DNA from: Clostridium ljungdahlii DSM 13528
GTDB lineage: Bacteria; Bacillota; Clostridia; Clostridiales; Clostridiaceae
Assembly: GCF_000143685.1 (NCBI RefSeq)
Contig: NC_014328.1
Coordinates: forward strand, 3,534,001-3,598,000
Direction of reading: 5' to 3'
Length of the DNA: 64,000 bases
Shown piece after piece: positions 46,566-54,831 of the stretch. The notes beneath the pieces were generated by a model that saw only the letters and a list, made by a program, of their open reading frames with translations, did not search any database and had not been told where the DNA came from. The number at the start of each line of letters is the position of its first letter. Position 1 is the first letter of the stretch. The position numbers and the translations under genes were made by a program.

Positions 46566-47477
46566 CTACTTTGATAATATTTCTACCCAATTCTCAGGAA
46601 AACCAATCAATCTTAAATCTATAACATCTTTATACTCATTAAGTAACTTTTTTAATTTGTTCTGAAATATGCCCCATTTACTACCATTTTTCGTAAGTTC
46701 TTTTATACCTAATATAGATATAAATAATCTATTTGAATTTATACTTTCTTTATATTCGTTATATCTATTATGTAATTTAGGTATTATTGCCATTTTCTTA
46801 TTGTATAATCTACCATAATGCGCACATATATTCCTGATGTATGACAAATTTTCAGCCCAACTTTCCAACAACTGATTATTTATGTTAAAACAATTTCTAG
46901 ATATATCTTTTTGATCAGCTGTATTTAAATTAGAATACGTTCTTGATAACATACCGAACGAAAATATTTCTACTAGTACCCATATTGGGAAACGTCCCTT
47001 ATATTTAATTAAATGATGCTTTACAAATAATTCTTTTCTATTATTATGAATTTCAAGTTTTATTTCATCAATTAATCCTTTATGATGTTTTCCTGCAACA
47101 TCGTCATATCCATTATAAAATCTTTCATCTTTAAATAAGTCTGAGTTTTTATATGCCTCAGTACCATATTTAATTGATAAACTATATGCCATATATGTTC
47201 TAAATGCTATTTCTATATCTTCCAATATATCTAAAATTAAACTTCTCAATGCTTTATCAAATTCATACAGTTTGTACATATCCGTGAAAGAAATTTTATA
47301 AGCATAATCATCATTTTTATTAAATTGCAATGCATACGCAGTTAATCTGTAGTAATTTGTTATCTTTAAAACATTAATAGCCTTATCATCATTATCTATT
47401 TTCATATGTTTATCTTTTAATATTTCTAATTGTTCTTCAAATGTCCTAGGTTCTTTAAGCTTTATCTCATCTTCCAT
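46566..47477 (-). CDS. Abi_2 (AbiD/AbiF-type) abortive infection protein
   Basis: 303 residues, full-length Abi_2 with KEPRTFEEQLEILKDKHMKI, KITNYYRLTAYALQF, LRSLILDILEDIEIAFRTYM, WVLVEIFSFGMLSRTYSNL and the HEPN-like RNICAHYGRLYNKKM (R-x4-6-H). Such proteins abort phage growth, probably by RNA cleavage. Start ATG with GGAGGG upstream. Two stem-loop repeats lie in its leader. An inactivated relative lies at 7789-8679 and a 3' scrap at 25283. Confidence 0.9.
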   Translation of the reverse strand: MEDEIKLKEPRTFEEQLEILKDKHMKIDNDDKAINVLKITNYYRLTAYALQFNKNDDYAYKISFTDMYKLYEFDKALRSLILDILEDIEIAFRTYMAYSLSIKYGTEAYKNSDLFKDERFYNGYDDVAGKHHKGLIDEIKLEIHNNRKELFVKHHLIKYKGRFPIWVLVEIFSFGMLSRTYSNLNTADQKDISRNCFNINNQLLESWAENLSYIRNICAHYGRLYNKKMAIIPKLHNRYNEYKESINSNRLFISILGIKELTKNGSKWGIFQNKLKKLLNEYKDVIDLRLIGFPENWVEILSK

Positions 47478-47498
47478 AAACCCTCCACATATATCTAA

Positions 47499-47600
47499 AA
47501 ATCCACCCGGTTCGCATTGTTAAGAGGCGCGGTGGATTTACAATAATATAACAAGTTTAATGACTTACACGTTTCGCATTGTTAAGAGGCGCTGTAAGTT
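47499..47600 (-). ncRNA. two tandem stem-loop elements upstream of Abi_2
   Basis: The core GCGCCTCTTAACAATGCGAA occurs twice (47511-47530 and 47573-47592, period 62). Each copy is enclosed by different but self-complementary arms: AAATCCACC/GGTGGATTT for one and ACTTACA/TGTAAGT for the other. A constant core with changing but pairing arms strongly suggests a functional RNA. Abi_2 genes are known to have a conserved upstream RNA (abiF motif), and a type III-like RNA antitoxin is a reasonable hypothesis. Confidence 0.6.
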
Positions 47601-47773
47601 CTGTTACTATTATAGTATAACAATTTTGCAAATTTGTATACTTATTTTTCATTTAAATATTTCAATTGCGTTAAATTATATTCATATATCTCGATATATC
47701 TTTCTTTTTATCTTTTAACGCTCCTCTCAATTACTCCTTTAATTTCATCTTTATAAGTTCTAACGCGAGATCA

Positions 47774-47899
47774 TTTTTTTGTTATTTTGTTTTAATCTGT
47801 TTCAATTTGTGATATTTTTTTGGAGGACATTTGGAGGACATAAACCCAAAAAGAGCACTTTGGAATAAATTCCAAAATGCTCTTAACTGTTGATATTCA
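47774..47899 (-). repeat. tRNA-Leu downstream repeat, copy R1, with tRNA terminator
   Basis: Terminator hairpin AGAGCATTTTGG ... CCAAAGTGCTCT-type just after the tRNA 3' end with a T run, then two GGAGGACAT boxes in direct repeat 12 bases apart. Copies are at 8927-9035 and 46442-46564. Confidence 0.85.
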
Positions 47900-47986
47900 T
47901 GGTGCCGGAGGCGGGAGTCGAACCCGCATGTTGTCACCAACGACGGATTTTGAATCCGTTGCGTCTGCCAATTCCACCACTTCGGC
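47900..47986 (-). tRNA. tRNA-Leu (CAA)
   Basis: 87 bases including CCA. It starts GCCGAAGTGGTGGAATTGGC with a leucine-type D-loop, the anticodon stem ACGGA/TCCGT enclosing TTCAAAA (anticodon CAA), a long variable arm (CGTTGGTGACAACA) and GGGTTCGACTCCC. The acceptor stem pairs GCCGAAG with the 3' end before CCA. The 3' 56 bases are duplicated at 9036, so this gene is the attachment site and remains intact. Confidence 0.95.
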
Positions 47987-48036
47987 ATATCTGTATCCGC
48001 TGTTAATTTCTATACTTTAGCGGTTAACATATAATA

Positions 48037-48064
48037 TGATAACAGGTGCTAGCACATTTGTCAA
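48037..48064 (-). promoter_or_regulatory. tRNA-Leu promoter
   Basis: On the minus strand TTGACA, a 17-base spacer and TATCAT lie ~50 bases before the tRNA 5' end. A near-consensus sigma-A promoter. Confidence 0.7.
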
Positions 48065-48089
48065 GTTAGAATTTTTAAAAAAATAATAA

Positions 48090-49121
48090 TTATTGTAAAC
48101 AAAGTTCCTTACAAATTGAGTAAGCCATTTCACGTACCTTATAATTTTCATTATTGCAGGCATTTATAATAAGTGGTCTATAAGTTTCCTTATAGTTATT
48201 ACGCATATAGCACAATACATCTACTTTCCATTTCCAAAGTTCTTCTGATGATAAATAGAAAAATTTTGGTTGGACTTTCTTACGATAAAAGCCTTCTTCC
48301 ATATTTAAAATATTCTCTGGAGTTAATACAGAAGATAATTCTGCAAGGCCAGGAAATTCTTCTTCTTCCTTCCACTTTCCTTTGTCCATAGGACATACGT
48401 CCTGACAAATATCACAACCATAAATGCAATTTCCAAATGTTCTACTTAATGGTTCCTGGGGCAAATTACGCCCACCAAAGGTTGTCAAAAAAGAAATACA
48501 TGTAGTTGGTGACATAGTATAGGGATCAGAAAGAGATTTTGTAGGACAGGATGCCATGCAGCGATTGCAGTTCTTTGGACACTGTAAAACATCATTTGTT
48601 TCCTTTAACTCCATTTCTCTGTCAGTTACCCAAGCTTCAAGATGAACCCATGAACCAGATTCTGTGTATAAGAAGTTATTTCTGCGAACAATACCAATTC
48701 CAGCTTGCAAAGCTGCCCAGCGCATTCCAACCACTCCAAATTTTTGATTTGTCTCTACCTTTAAACCAAGTTCCTGCATATATTTTTCCAATGCTCGATT
48801 ATTCTGATATTCTTTTGTATTTTTATCAACACGTATATCAAATAAATATGACTTACCTATGTGTCCCTTTACTACCTCTGGAATTTTATATTTTCCATAT
48901 TGTACCGCAAGTACTACTACAGACTTCGCCCATGGATATGTTGCCAATGTATTAACTAAGCGCTGCTGATTTTGATAAAACATCTTTGATTTTGGAACTT
49001 TTTCAATACGTTCTTCAAATTTTTTAGCATATCCATCCATCAAACCAATCGGAATAATACCACATTTTTCGTAGCCCAGTTCGTAAGCCTTTTTTTGAAT
49101 CATTTGTTCAATTATATTCAT
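48090..49121 (-). CDS. QueG-like 4Fe-4S double-cluster protein
   Basis: 343 residues from ATG 49121, preferred because AAGGTGG lies seven bases upstream (a GTG at 49133 would be inside that site). Two ferredoxin-type clusters: CPKNCNRCMASCP near 185 and CIYGCDICQDVCP near 238. The C-terminal helical part (VREMAYSICKEL) resembles HEAT-type ends. The family includes epoxyqueuosine reductase QueG, which needs cobalamin; the sequence is divergent, so a reductive dehalogenase-like or other role is possible. It is the first gene outside the island. Confidence 0.7.
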   Translation of the reverse strand: MNIIEQMIQKKAYELGYEKCGIIPIGLMDGYAKKFEERIEKVPKSKMFYQNQQRLVNTLATYPWAKSVVVLAVQYGKYKIPEVVKGHIGKSYLFDIRVDKNTKEYQNNRALEKYMQELGLKVETNQKFGVVGMRWAALQAGIGIVRRNNFLYTESGSWVHLEAWVTDREMELKETNDVLQCPKNCNRCMASCPTKSLSDPYTMSPTTCISFLTTFGGRNLPQEPLSRTFGNCIYGCDICQDVCPMDKGKWKEEEEFPGLAELSSVLTPENILNMEEGFYRKKVQPKFFYLSSEELWKWKVDVLCYMRNNYKETYRPLIINACNNENYKVREMAYSICKELCLQ

Positions 49122-49220
49122 ATTGACTACCACCTTTTATAAATTTGGCTTAATATATTTATTTTTTAACTTCATATTGTTAAATTATTTAAGCATTTTT
49201 TCACTACTATAGTTTATTAA

Positions 49221-49862
49221 TCATTCTGATATTTGTTTAGCAATTTCAATCACTTCATCAATTAGCAAAGAGGATAACAAGGCCACATCTTCTGGATGTA
49301 GCTCTTTCACCACCGAAGGATCATACAACATATTAGAATTAGCCTCCAATTCATCATCTGCTAGCCATAAAACTAGAATTATTGGAATGTTCGGGAACAC
49401 ATCAATTTTTAAAGCTATATCTCCATATGATATCTTTTTTGCACCAAGAATATGTCCAACTTTTAAGAAAAGATCTCCTTTATGCCCAAAGAATTGTGAT
49501 AATTTATTTGTAGTAATACCACCTGAAACATTATATAAAACAGCTCCATCTAATTCTCTGTATGGTACCCATTTATTTTGGTGGGTGGCTTTAGTACATC
49601 TGTGAAAATAACTAATTATCAACATTTTTTTCATTACATTATCTCTAAATAAATTTCTTTGTGTATCATTTTTTAATACAATTCTTCCCTGTGGATAAGA
49701 AATTATATATTCTCTGTTTAAATAAGTTAAAGTAAATTCCTTTTTTTCAAAATTATATTTAGCACCGCTTTTATTTGCCATTTCTTCTGGGTCATGCTTA
49801 GCAAATTCTATACAAAGATTTTCATAGCATAGATCATAATTGTTTTTATTATAATTTTGCAT
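49221..49862 (-). CDS. DUF3786 family protein
   Basis: 213 residues matching DUF3786 in size and in the segments FTLTYLNREYIISYPQG, ELDGAVLYNVSGG and IPIILVLWLADDELEANSNM. The family is common in anaerobes and is sometimes annotated as a putative Fe-S cluster-binding or corrinoid-associated protein. ATG has GGGAGATT upstream. No operon partner is evident. Confidence 0.75.
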   Translation of the reverse strand: MQNYNKNNYDLCYENLCIEFAKHDPEEMANKSGAKYNFEKKEFTLTYLNREYIISYPQGRIVLKNDTQRNLFRDNVMKKMLIISYFHRCTKATHQNKWVPYRELDGAVLYNVSGGITTNKLSQFFGHKGDLFLKVGHILGAKKISYGDIALKIDVFPNIPIILVLWLADDELEANSNMLYDPSVVKELHPEDVALLSSLLIDEVIEIAKQISE

Positions 49863-49964
49863 AATAATAATCTCCCGTTTTCATAATTACCTAGCTTTCA
49901 TATATGCAGTTTGGTTTAAAAATTAACTTTTTTATCCCATTTAAAAACTTTAAACTTAAGTATA

Positions 49965-49998
49965 TACCAGTTATCGTGTATATACACGATAACTGGTA
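49965..49998. terminator. perfect palindrome after the MarR gene
   Basis: TACCAGTTATCGTGTA and its exact complement, with no loop and A/T runs on both sides. It ends the minus-strand MFS/dehydrogenase/MarR cluster and may also be an operator. Confidence 0.65.
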
Positions 49999-50004
49999 AA
50001 AAAT

Positions 50005-50430
50005 TTAAGAAACTAAAGCCTCAATTTTAGAAAGTAATGTCGTAAAAGTGGATATATTATCTTTGCCAAGATACTCTTCTAAAAAACTTTGTGCCTTCTC
50101 CCAAAGTTCTTCTGAATATTTATAAGTTTCAATTCCTTTATCTGTTAATCTAAGTTGTCTATTTCTAGTTTTTTCTGTTGATATATCTTCTACAAATCCA
50201 CTTTTTTCTAAAGGTTTAAGATTTCTCACAAGGGTAGTTCTATCTAATCTTATGACTACAGCTAAGTCACTTACACTTACTGGTCCTAATTGGTTTATAT
50301 GTCTAAGTAATGCTAACTGGCTTATCTTCAAGTTACTTGGTACAAGAAATTCATCGTAAACTTTAGTCATTGCTTGTGAAGCCCTTCTAATATTAAGACA
50401 ATTACACGGTGATGGTTTCTTCTCATAAAT
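50005..50430 (-). CDS. MarR family regulator, probable ATT start
   Basis: The winged helix is clear: ISQLALLRHINQLGPVSVSD, LAVVIRLDRTTLVRNLKPLE and RNRQLRLTDKGIE. The first in-frame ATG is at 50370, but the frame continues upstream with KKPSPCNCLNIRRASQA, a conserved N-terminus in related MarR proteins, to a stop just before 50440. GGAGAG at 50440-50435 is well placed for an ATT codon at 50428-50430. Either a rare ATT start is used or an ATG has mutated. It lies behind an MFS exporter and probably controls it. Confidence 0.65.
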   Translation of the reverse strand: MYEKKPSPCNCLNIRRASQAMTKVYDEFLVPSNLKISQLALLRHINQLGPVSVSDLAVVIRLDRTTLVRNLKPLEKSGFVEDISTEKTRNRQLRLTDKGIETYKYSEELWEKAQSFLEEYLGKDNISTFTTLLSKIEALVS

Positions 50431-50475
50431 GTTTCTCTCCTATGTAAAGCAAATACACCCCTAGAAACATCAAAC

Positions 50476-51417
50476 TCAATTTACTGGCCAGGAAGGCTCT
50501 CTTCCGCTTAACACTTCATCTATACCAATGGCTGGATGAAGAGACATCCTTATACCTGCTTCTTCTGTATGTGCTGCAGTATGAGGCGTTACAATTACAT
50601 TTTCAAGTTTAAAAAGAGGATTATCTTTCGATGGTTCTTCTCCTTTAAATACATCAATAGCAGCTCCAGCAATTTTATTTTGCAAAAGTGCTTCAAGCAA
50701 GGCATCTTCATCAACTACTTCTCCCCGTGCCGTATTTATAAGAAATGCTTCAGGCTTCATAATAGACAGCTCCCTTTTTCCTATCATACCCTTTGTTTTC
50801 TCTGTAAGTGGAACATGCAAGCTTACAAAATCAGAATTTTTAAGTACATAATCTAAATCTCCAGTAAGTTTTATATTATCGATTTGATTTGCAGCTATAT
50901 TTCGCTTGAATCCTATAACTTTCATGCCAAATCCCTTTGAAGCCTTTAAAGCAACAAGCTCTCCTATACTTCCAACTCCTATAATTCCTAGGGTTTTACC
51001 TTCAAGATCCATTCCAAAACTTTTTCTTATTTGAAAATTCCCATCTCTAAGTTCTCTATCATAAATAAGTAATCTTTTAGCAAGTAATAGTATAAGGCCC
51101 ATAGTATACTCAGCCACACTATTCTTATTGGATTCAGGAGAATTGGTGACTCTTATTCCAAGACTTGATGCAGCTTCAACATCTATATTATCTACTCCCA
51201 CACCAAACTTAGATATGACTTTCAACTTTGTTCCTGATTTCATAATTTTTTCAGTAATATTTGCCATTCTAACTAATATTGCATCACAGTCCTTTACTTC
51301 CTATACCAAAACATTTTCTGAAATATCAGAAGCCATCTTTAATTCATAACCATGACTTCTAAGATACTCCTTGCCTTCTTCATATATATTTTCCGTAATC
51401 AAAACTTTATAACTCAT
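50476..51417 (-). pseudogene. D-isomer 2-hydroxyacid dehydrogenase with one nonsense codon
   Basis: From ATG 51417 the frame reads MSYKVLITENIYEEGKEYLR and then hits TAG (51301-51303) at codon 39; the same frame continues with EVKDCDAILVRMA for 275 codons. The rest is intact: NAD-binding GKTLGIIGVGSIGELVALKA, catalytic-type NTARGEVVDEDALLEAL and VTPHTAAHTEEA. Homologous to phosphoglycerate dehydrogenase. A 263-residue product from 51267 would lack part of the substrate domain. It stands 7 bases after the MFS gene. Confidence 0.75.
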
Positions 51418-51423
51418 ACTAAA

Positions 51424-52866
51424 TCACCCCTTCATATATAATCCCCTTAATTTTTTACTATAGTAAAGCCTTAATGCAGTTATCAAAACTCCAAATAAGC
51501 ACATAATACCAACACTTATATATACTGATCTCATGCCATAAATAAAAACATCATCTCTGCCTTTTATGTAATCCACCACTCTGTACCCAATTTTATGACT
51601 CATTCTATTGTAAAGTAATAACGTGGAAAGAGATGTACCTAGAACAAATCCTAAGTTTCTAATAAGGGCATTTACACTTCCTGCTATTCCAAGCTTATCT
51701 CTACTAACAGTAGACATAACTAGCGAATTATTAGGAGATTGAAACATTCCATTTCCTAGAGTCATAATTACTATATAACCTATAATCAAAAGTACAGAAG
51801 ACCTTTCATTTAAACTAGATAAGAAAAACAACCCTAAACTCGTAAAACTAAGTCCAAATAAGGTAAGTATCTCGGATCCAATTTTATCTGACATATATCC
51901 ACTAAAAGGAGCCACTACAGATAAAACAATAGGAGATACCATCATGAGCATTCCAGATGCTGCCGGTGAAAATTTCAATGTATCCTGAAAGTAAAAAGGA
52001 AGTATTATATTTGATGCACTAATTGCAATAAATGAAATAAAAGCACATATTATACTTATTGAAAATAAACTGTTTTTAAAAATACTCAATTGCAAAATTG
52101 GCATGCTTATTTTATGTTCTAATATAATAAACAATACAAAAGTTATAAATGAAATTACAAAAGCTAAAATTATAAATATATTGTCATAACCCTTTACCTG
52201 GCCTTGTCCCAATGCTCCAAACAGCGAAACTGTAGTTACTACAAATAGTAAAGCTCCTTTTATATCTAGTTTTTCATCAGAAGTAGTATGTGCTTTAGGA
52301 AATATCTTTAATGTAAGTATAAATACAATTATTCCTATTGGTATGTTTATTAAAAATATATATTCCCAGCTTATAGCGGAAACAATAATGCCCCCAATTG
52401 GAGGACCTGCCATAGAACCCAATGCCACAAATGTACCTAAAACTCCAAGTGCCCTCCCCCTCTCATTAGCCGGAAAAACGTGAGTTATGATTCCTTGATT
52501 AGTAGCCATGGTAGCTGATGCTCCTACTGCCTGTATAACTCTTGCTGTTACAAGTAAGGGCAGTGAACTTGTGAGCCCACACAGCAGTGAACCCATTGTA
52601 AAAAGAACGACTCCAAATTTAAAAACTTTTGTCTTTCCTATCATGTCTCCAAGCCTTCCAAATATTAAAATAGTTGCTGCAACAGTTATTAAAAAACTGG
52701 TAACAACCCATGTAATACCTGACATTCCTACATTTAATTTAGATGCCATATCCGGCAGTGCTACATTTACAATGCTGCCGTCAAGTGTTGACATAAATGT
52801 AGCAGAAACAACTGTAATCAGAATCAGCCACTTTTTTTTATTCATTTCACTTTCAATTTTTTTCAA
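51424..52866 (-). CDS. MFS drug exporter, EmrB/QacA (DHA2) type
   Basis: About 473-480 residues, 14 predicted membrane helices. Family motifs: STLDGSIVNVALPDMASKL (motif D1 in helix 1), LGDMIGKTKVFKFGV (loop 2-3) and GSMAGPPIGGIIVSAISWEY (motif C). The start is either TTG 52866 or ATG 52845; GAAAGTGA favours the latter. It would export toxic compounds with protons. First gene of the three-gene cluster ending in MarR. Confidence 0.85.
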   Translation of the reverse strand: MKKIESEMNKKKWLILITVVSATFMSTLDGSIVNVALPDMASKLNVGMSGITWVVTSFLITVAATILIFGRLGDMIGKTKVFKFGVVLFTMGSLLCGLTSSLPLLVTARVIQAVGASATMATNQGIITHVFPANERGRALGVLGTFVALGSMAGPPIGGIIVSAISWEYIFLINIPIGIIVFILTLKIFPKAHTTSDEKLDIKGALLFVVTTVSLFGALGQGQVKGYDNIFIILAFVISFITFVLFIILEHKISMPILQLSIFKNSLFSISIICAFISFIAISASNIILPFYFQDTLKFSPAASGMLMMVSPIVLSVVAPFSGYMSDKIGSEILTLFGLSFTSLGLFFLSSLNERSSVLLIIGYIVIMTLGNGMFQSPNNSLVMSTVSRDKLGIAGSVNALIRNLGFVLGTSLSTLLLYNRMSHKIGYRVVDYIKGRDDVFIYGMRSVYISVGIMCLFGVLITALRLYYSKKLRGLYMKG

Positions 52867-52924
52867 CCTTCACTCATCCTCTCACAAATGCTTTTTCATT
52901 TTTTAAATCCTTCAAGTTTTTTAT

Positions 52925-53153
52925 CCGATGACTACCTGATCTAATACTCTCACGCACTCTGTGAAAGCGACTATCACCAAATCAAAGATTTGGGATATCT
53001 ACTTTTCTCCAAGTGTACGTTGCGAGCAGCTACGTCTCTGGATAACAATTTTTTCTAAAAGATAACGCCTTCTAAGTGCTGAAACACTAAGAATCCTGTT
53101 AATAAGCATCAGGTGGAATCAAAACTCCATCTGATGCCAAAAACTCTGTTTAT
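52925..53153 (+). mobile_element. hairpin-rich small mobile element, copy 2 (229 bp)
   Basis: It begins CCGATGACTACCTGATCTAA after TTTAT and ends at GTTTAT. It holds a left hairpin region (GTGAAAGCGACTAT, AAATCAAAGATTTGG), the core CTGGATAACAATTTTTT and the right hairpin GCATCAGGTGGA/TCCATCTGATGC. Same plan as 4194-4370, with diverged stems that still pair. No coding capacity. Confidence 0.6.
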
Positions 53154-53259
53154 AAAAATAAGCCTGTATACATCTATATATGTTATTAGTTAGTTTGTTC
53201 AAAGTTAACGCCTTATTATTCATAGTCAATAAGTTTTTACTTTCACTATCTGTTGTTTT

Positions 53260-53640
53260 TTACATTTCCTTATGATACTTAGAAAAAGACACCATATAGG
53301 ATGCAAAAATAACCAAATATGCTGCAATTGCAAGGAAAATTGTAAGTAAATTAACTCTCAAAAAAACGTATGAAATTACAAGAATACCAAATACTATTTC
53401 CATAATATCAAAAGCCTTTGCCTTAGCTCTATTTTCAATAGCAATGTTCCGTTCATCTTTATCTTTTTCTTTCACAAGAAATTTATGATATATGCCATTA
53501 GTAATTGAAGCTACCGCCATTGCCATAAGAATTAAAGGTATGGTTTTAGACGTATATCCACCTACAAAAAACATACCGATTGCTGAACTAATTAGCATTA
53601 CAACTACTGCCACGATAAATACATAATTAAAAGTTTTCAT
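53260..53640 (-). CDS. DUF2178-like membrane protein
   Basis: About 126 residues from ATG 53640 (MKTFNYVFIVAVVVMLISSA), behind GAGGAGAG. Four membrane helices in two pairs separated by a charged KFLVKEKDKDERNIAIENRA loop, typical of DUF2178. The start overlaps the end of the XRE gene by 14 bases, so it is translationally coupled. XRE/DUF2178 pairs are common in Firmicutes; function unknown. Confidence 0.75.
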   Translation of the reverse strand: MKTFNYVFIVAVVVMLISSAIGMFFVGGYTSKTIPLILMAMAVASITNGIYHKFLVKEKDKDERNIAIENRAKAKAFDIMEIVFGILVISYVFLRVNLLTIFLAIAAYLVIFASYMVSFSKYHKEM

Positions 53641-53842
53641 TTTCTGAACTCTCCTCATAAATAAATATTTCTTCAATACTCACATTAAAAAATTTAGAAA
53701 TCTTAAAAGCTAGCAATATAGATGGATTATAGCGTCCATTTTCAAGGGATCCAATTGTTTGTCTTGATACCTCCAGTTTTTGTGCTAGCTCCTCTTGTGT
53801 GATGCCATGTTGTTTTCTAATTTTTTCAAGCCTGTTTTTCAA
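53627..53842 (-). CDS. XRE family regulator, YozG/YgzD-like
   Basis: 71 residues from TTG 53842; GGAGG sits seven bases before it and would be inside the gene if ATG 53860 were used. It reads KNRLEKIRKQHGITQEELAQ, KLEVSRQTIGSLENGRYNPS and LLAFKISKFFNVSIEEIFIY, the compact XRE form. It heads the two-gene unit flanked by inverted copies of the hairpin element. Confidence 0.85.
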   Translation of the reverse strand: MKNRLEKIRKQHGITQEELAQKLEVSRQTIGSLENGRYNPSILLAFKISKFFNVSIEEIFIYEESSENENF

Positions 53843-53933
53843 ATTAATGCCTCCAATCACAATGAAAAGTGACTTTGTAATATTAGAATATTACTGTTTT
53901 TTTGCAATGTCAAGTTTGCTTTCCATCGTTGTT

Positions 53934-54116
53934 ATAAACAGAGTTCTTGGCATAAGGTTGAGTTTTGACTCCAACTTATGCTTAGAAATCGTTATCCAGG
54001 CGCCTAGCAGTGCTTATCCCACCACTTTGATAGAAAAGCGACTATACCAAATCTTTGATTTGGTATAGTCGCTTTCACTGTGCGCGATGGGGCGTGTTAG
54101 CAATGGTAGCGATCGG
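53934..54116 (-). mobile_element. hairpin-rich small mobile element, copy 3 (183 bp)
   Basis: Opposite orientation to copy 2. From the minus strand it reads CCGATCGCTACCATTGCTAA after TTTAT and ends GTTTAT. The left hairpin is perfect (AGCGACTATACCAAATC paired with its complement), the core is CTGGATAACGATTTCTAAG and the right hairpin is CATAAGTTGGAG/CTCAACCTTATG. The rest of 53861-54229 holds nothing else identified. Confidence 0.6.
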
Positions 54117-54229
54117 ATAAAAAAAGGTTTTAAAAAATCAAACCCTTTCGTAGATACCATCTTAGCAAAAATAGCCATAAGATAATTTTAAAAACCACAC
54201 CAAACAAATTAAATTATTGACAATTCTAG

Positions 54230-54655
54230 TTAATGTCCCCTGTGCTTCATTAATTTTTTCTGCTGCCTTAATTTAAATTTTTTCTCTTTTTCTTCTTCCT
54301 TTTTTTCTCTTGAGACCTTTTTTATTTTTAGTTTAAAATCTTCATATTGCTGCTTCATGGCAATTTGGGCTTTTGTACCTATACCATTGTCTTTAGTCTC
54401 TTTTTTAATTTTTCTCTGAAGTCTTTTAGGATTTATCTTTTTATCAATGCTTTTATCAGAATAATTGATATCCAACGGTTTACTAAACTTTAAATCATTA
54501 AAATTTTTTAGTATATAGTCGTATACTTCATAGTCTTTTGGTTCAGCACCAAATACAACCCTTGAAAGATATATTGTATCAGAATCCCACCTTTTAAACA
54601 CGCCAACCCAAAATGGCTCTTCAAAAAATACTGTTAGCTTAATATTAGCTGTCAT
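54230..54655 (-). CDS. yjdF: YjdF family protein (DUF2992)
   Basis: 141 residues. The N-terminus KLTVFFEEPFWVGVFKRWD and the later VVFGAEPKDYEVYDYILKNF are diagnostic of YjdF; the C-terminal half is a Lys/Glu-rich coiled coil. Its function is unknown, but it is regulated by the azaaromatic-sensing yjdF riboswitch in many Firmicutes, so it may relate to toxic heterocycles. AGGAGGA precedes ATG, with a probable riboswitch just upstream. Confidence 0.9.
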   Translation of the reverse strand: MTANIKLTVFFEEPFWVGVFKRWDSDTIYLSRVVFGAEPKDYEVYDYILKNFNDLKFSKPLDINYSDKSIDKKINPKRLQRKIKKETKDNGIGTKAQIAMKQQYEDFKLKIKKVSREKKEEEKEKKFKLRQQKKLMKHRGH

Positions 54656-54674
54656 TTTATATTCCTCCTGTTTA

Positions 54675-54785
54675 ACAAATAAAAAATCTAGAGAATGGAC
54701 AACCCCAGGAGGGCAGGTTACTGCTAACTTATAAAGTACAAGCCAAGTTTTGGACTACCAACCAAAACTGTGTTTTTATCTCTAT
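54675..54785 (-). promoter_or_regulatory. probable yjdF riboswitch
   Basis: The ~110-base leader of yjdF is GC-richer than its surroundings and has paired segments (CAGTTTTGGTTGGTAGTCC with AAAACTTGG, and ACCTGCCCTCCTGGGGTTGT). Position before yjdF and this pattern fit the yjdF RNA class, which turns on expression upon binding azaaromatics. Not checked with a covariance model. Confidence 0.6.
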
Positions 54786-54831
54786 TAACATAATAGCAAA
54801 AATCATCTAAAATGCAATGTTTTTTCAAAAC

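Noticed and set aside
47499..47600. CRISPR array
   Set aside because: Only two repeat units with a 62-bp period, arms differ between units, and no cas genes are in the window.
47782..47988. 68-residue protein gene over the tRNA
   Set aside because: The open frame is the tRNA-Leu gene and its terminator read as protein.
53260..53842. XRE/DUF2178 pair as a toxin-antitoxin system
   Set aside because: The pair is common in Firmicutes as a regulator plus membrane protein, with no toxin features visible.
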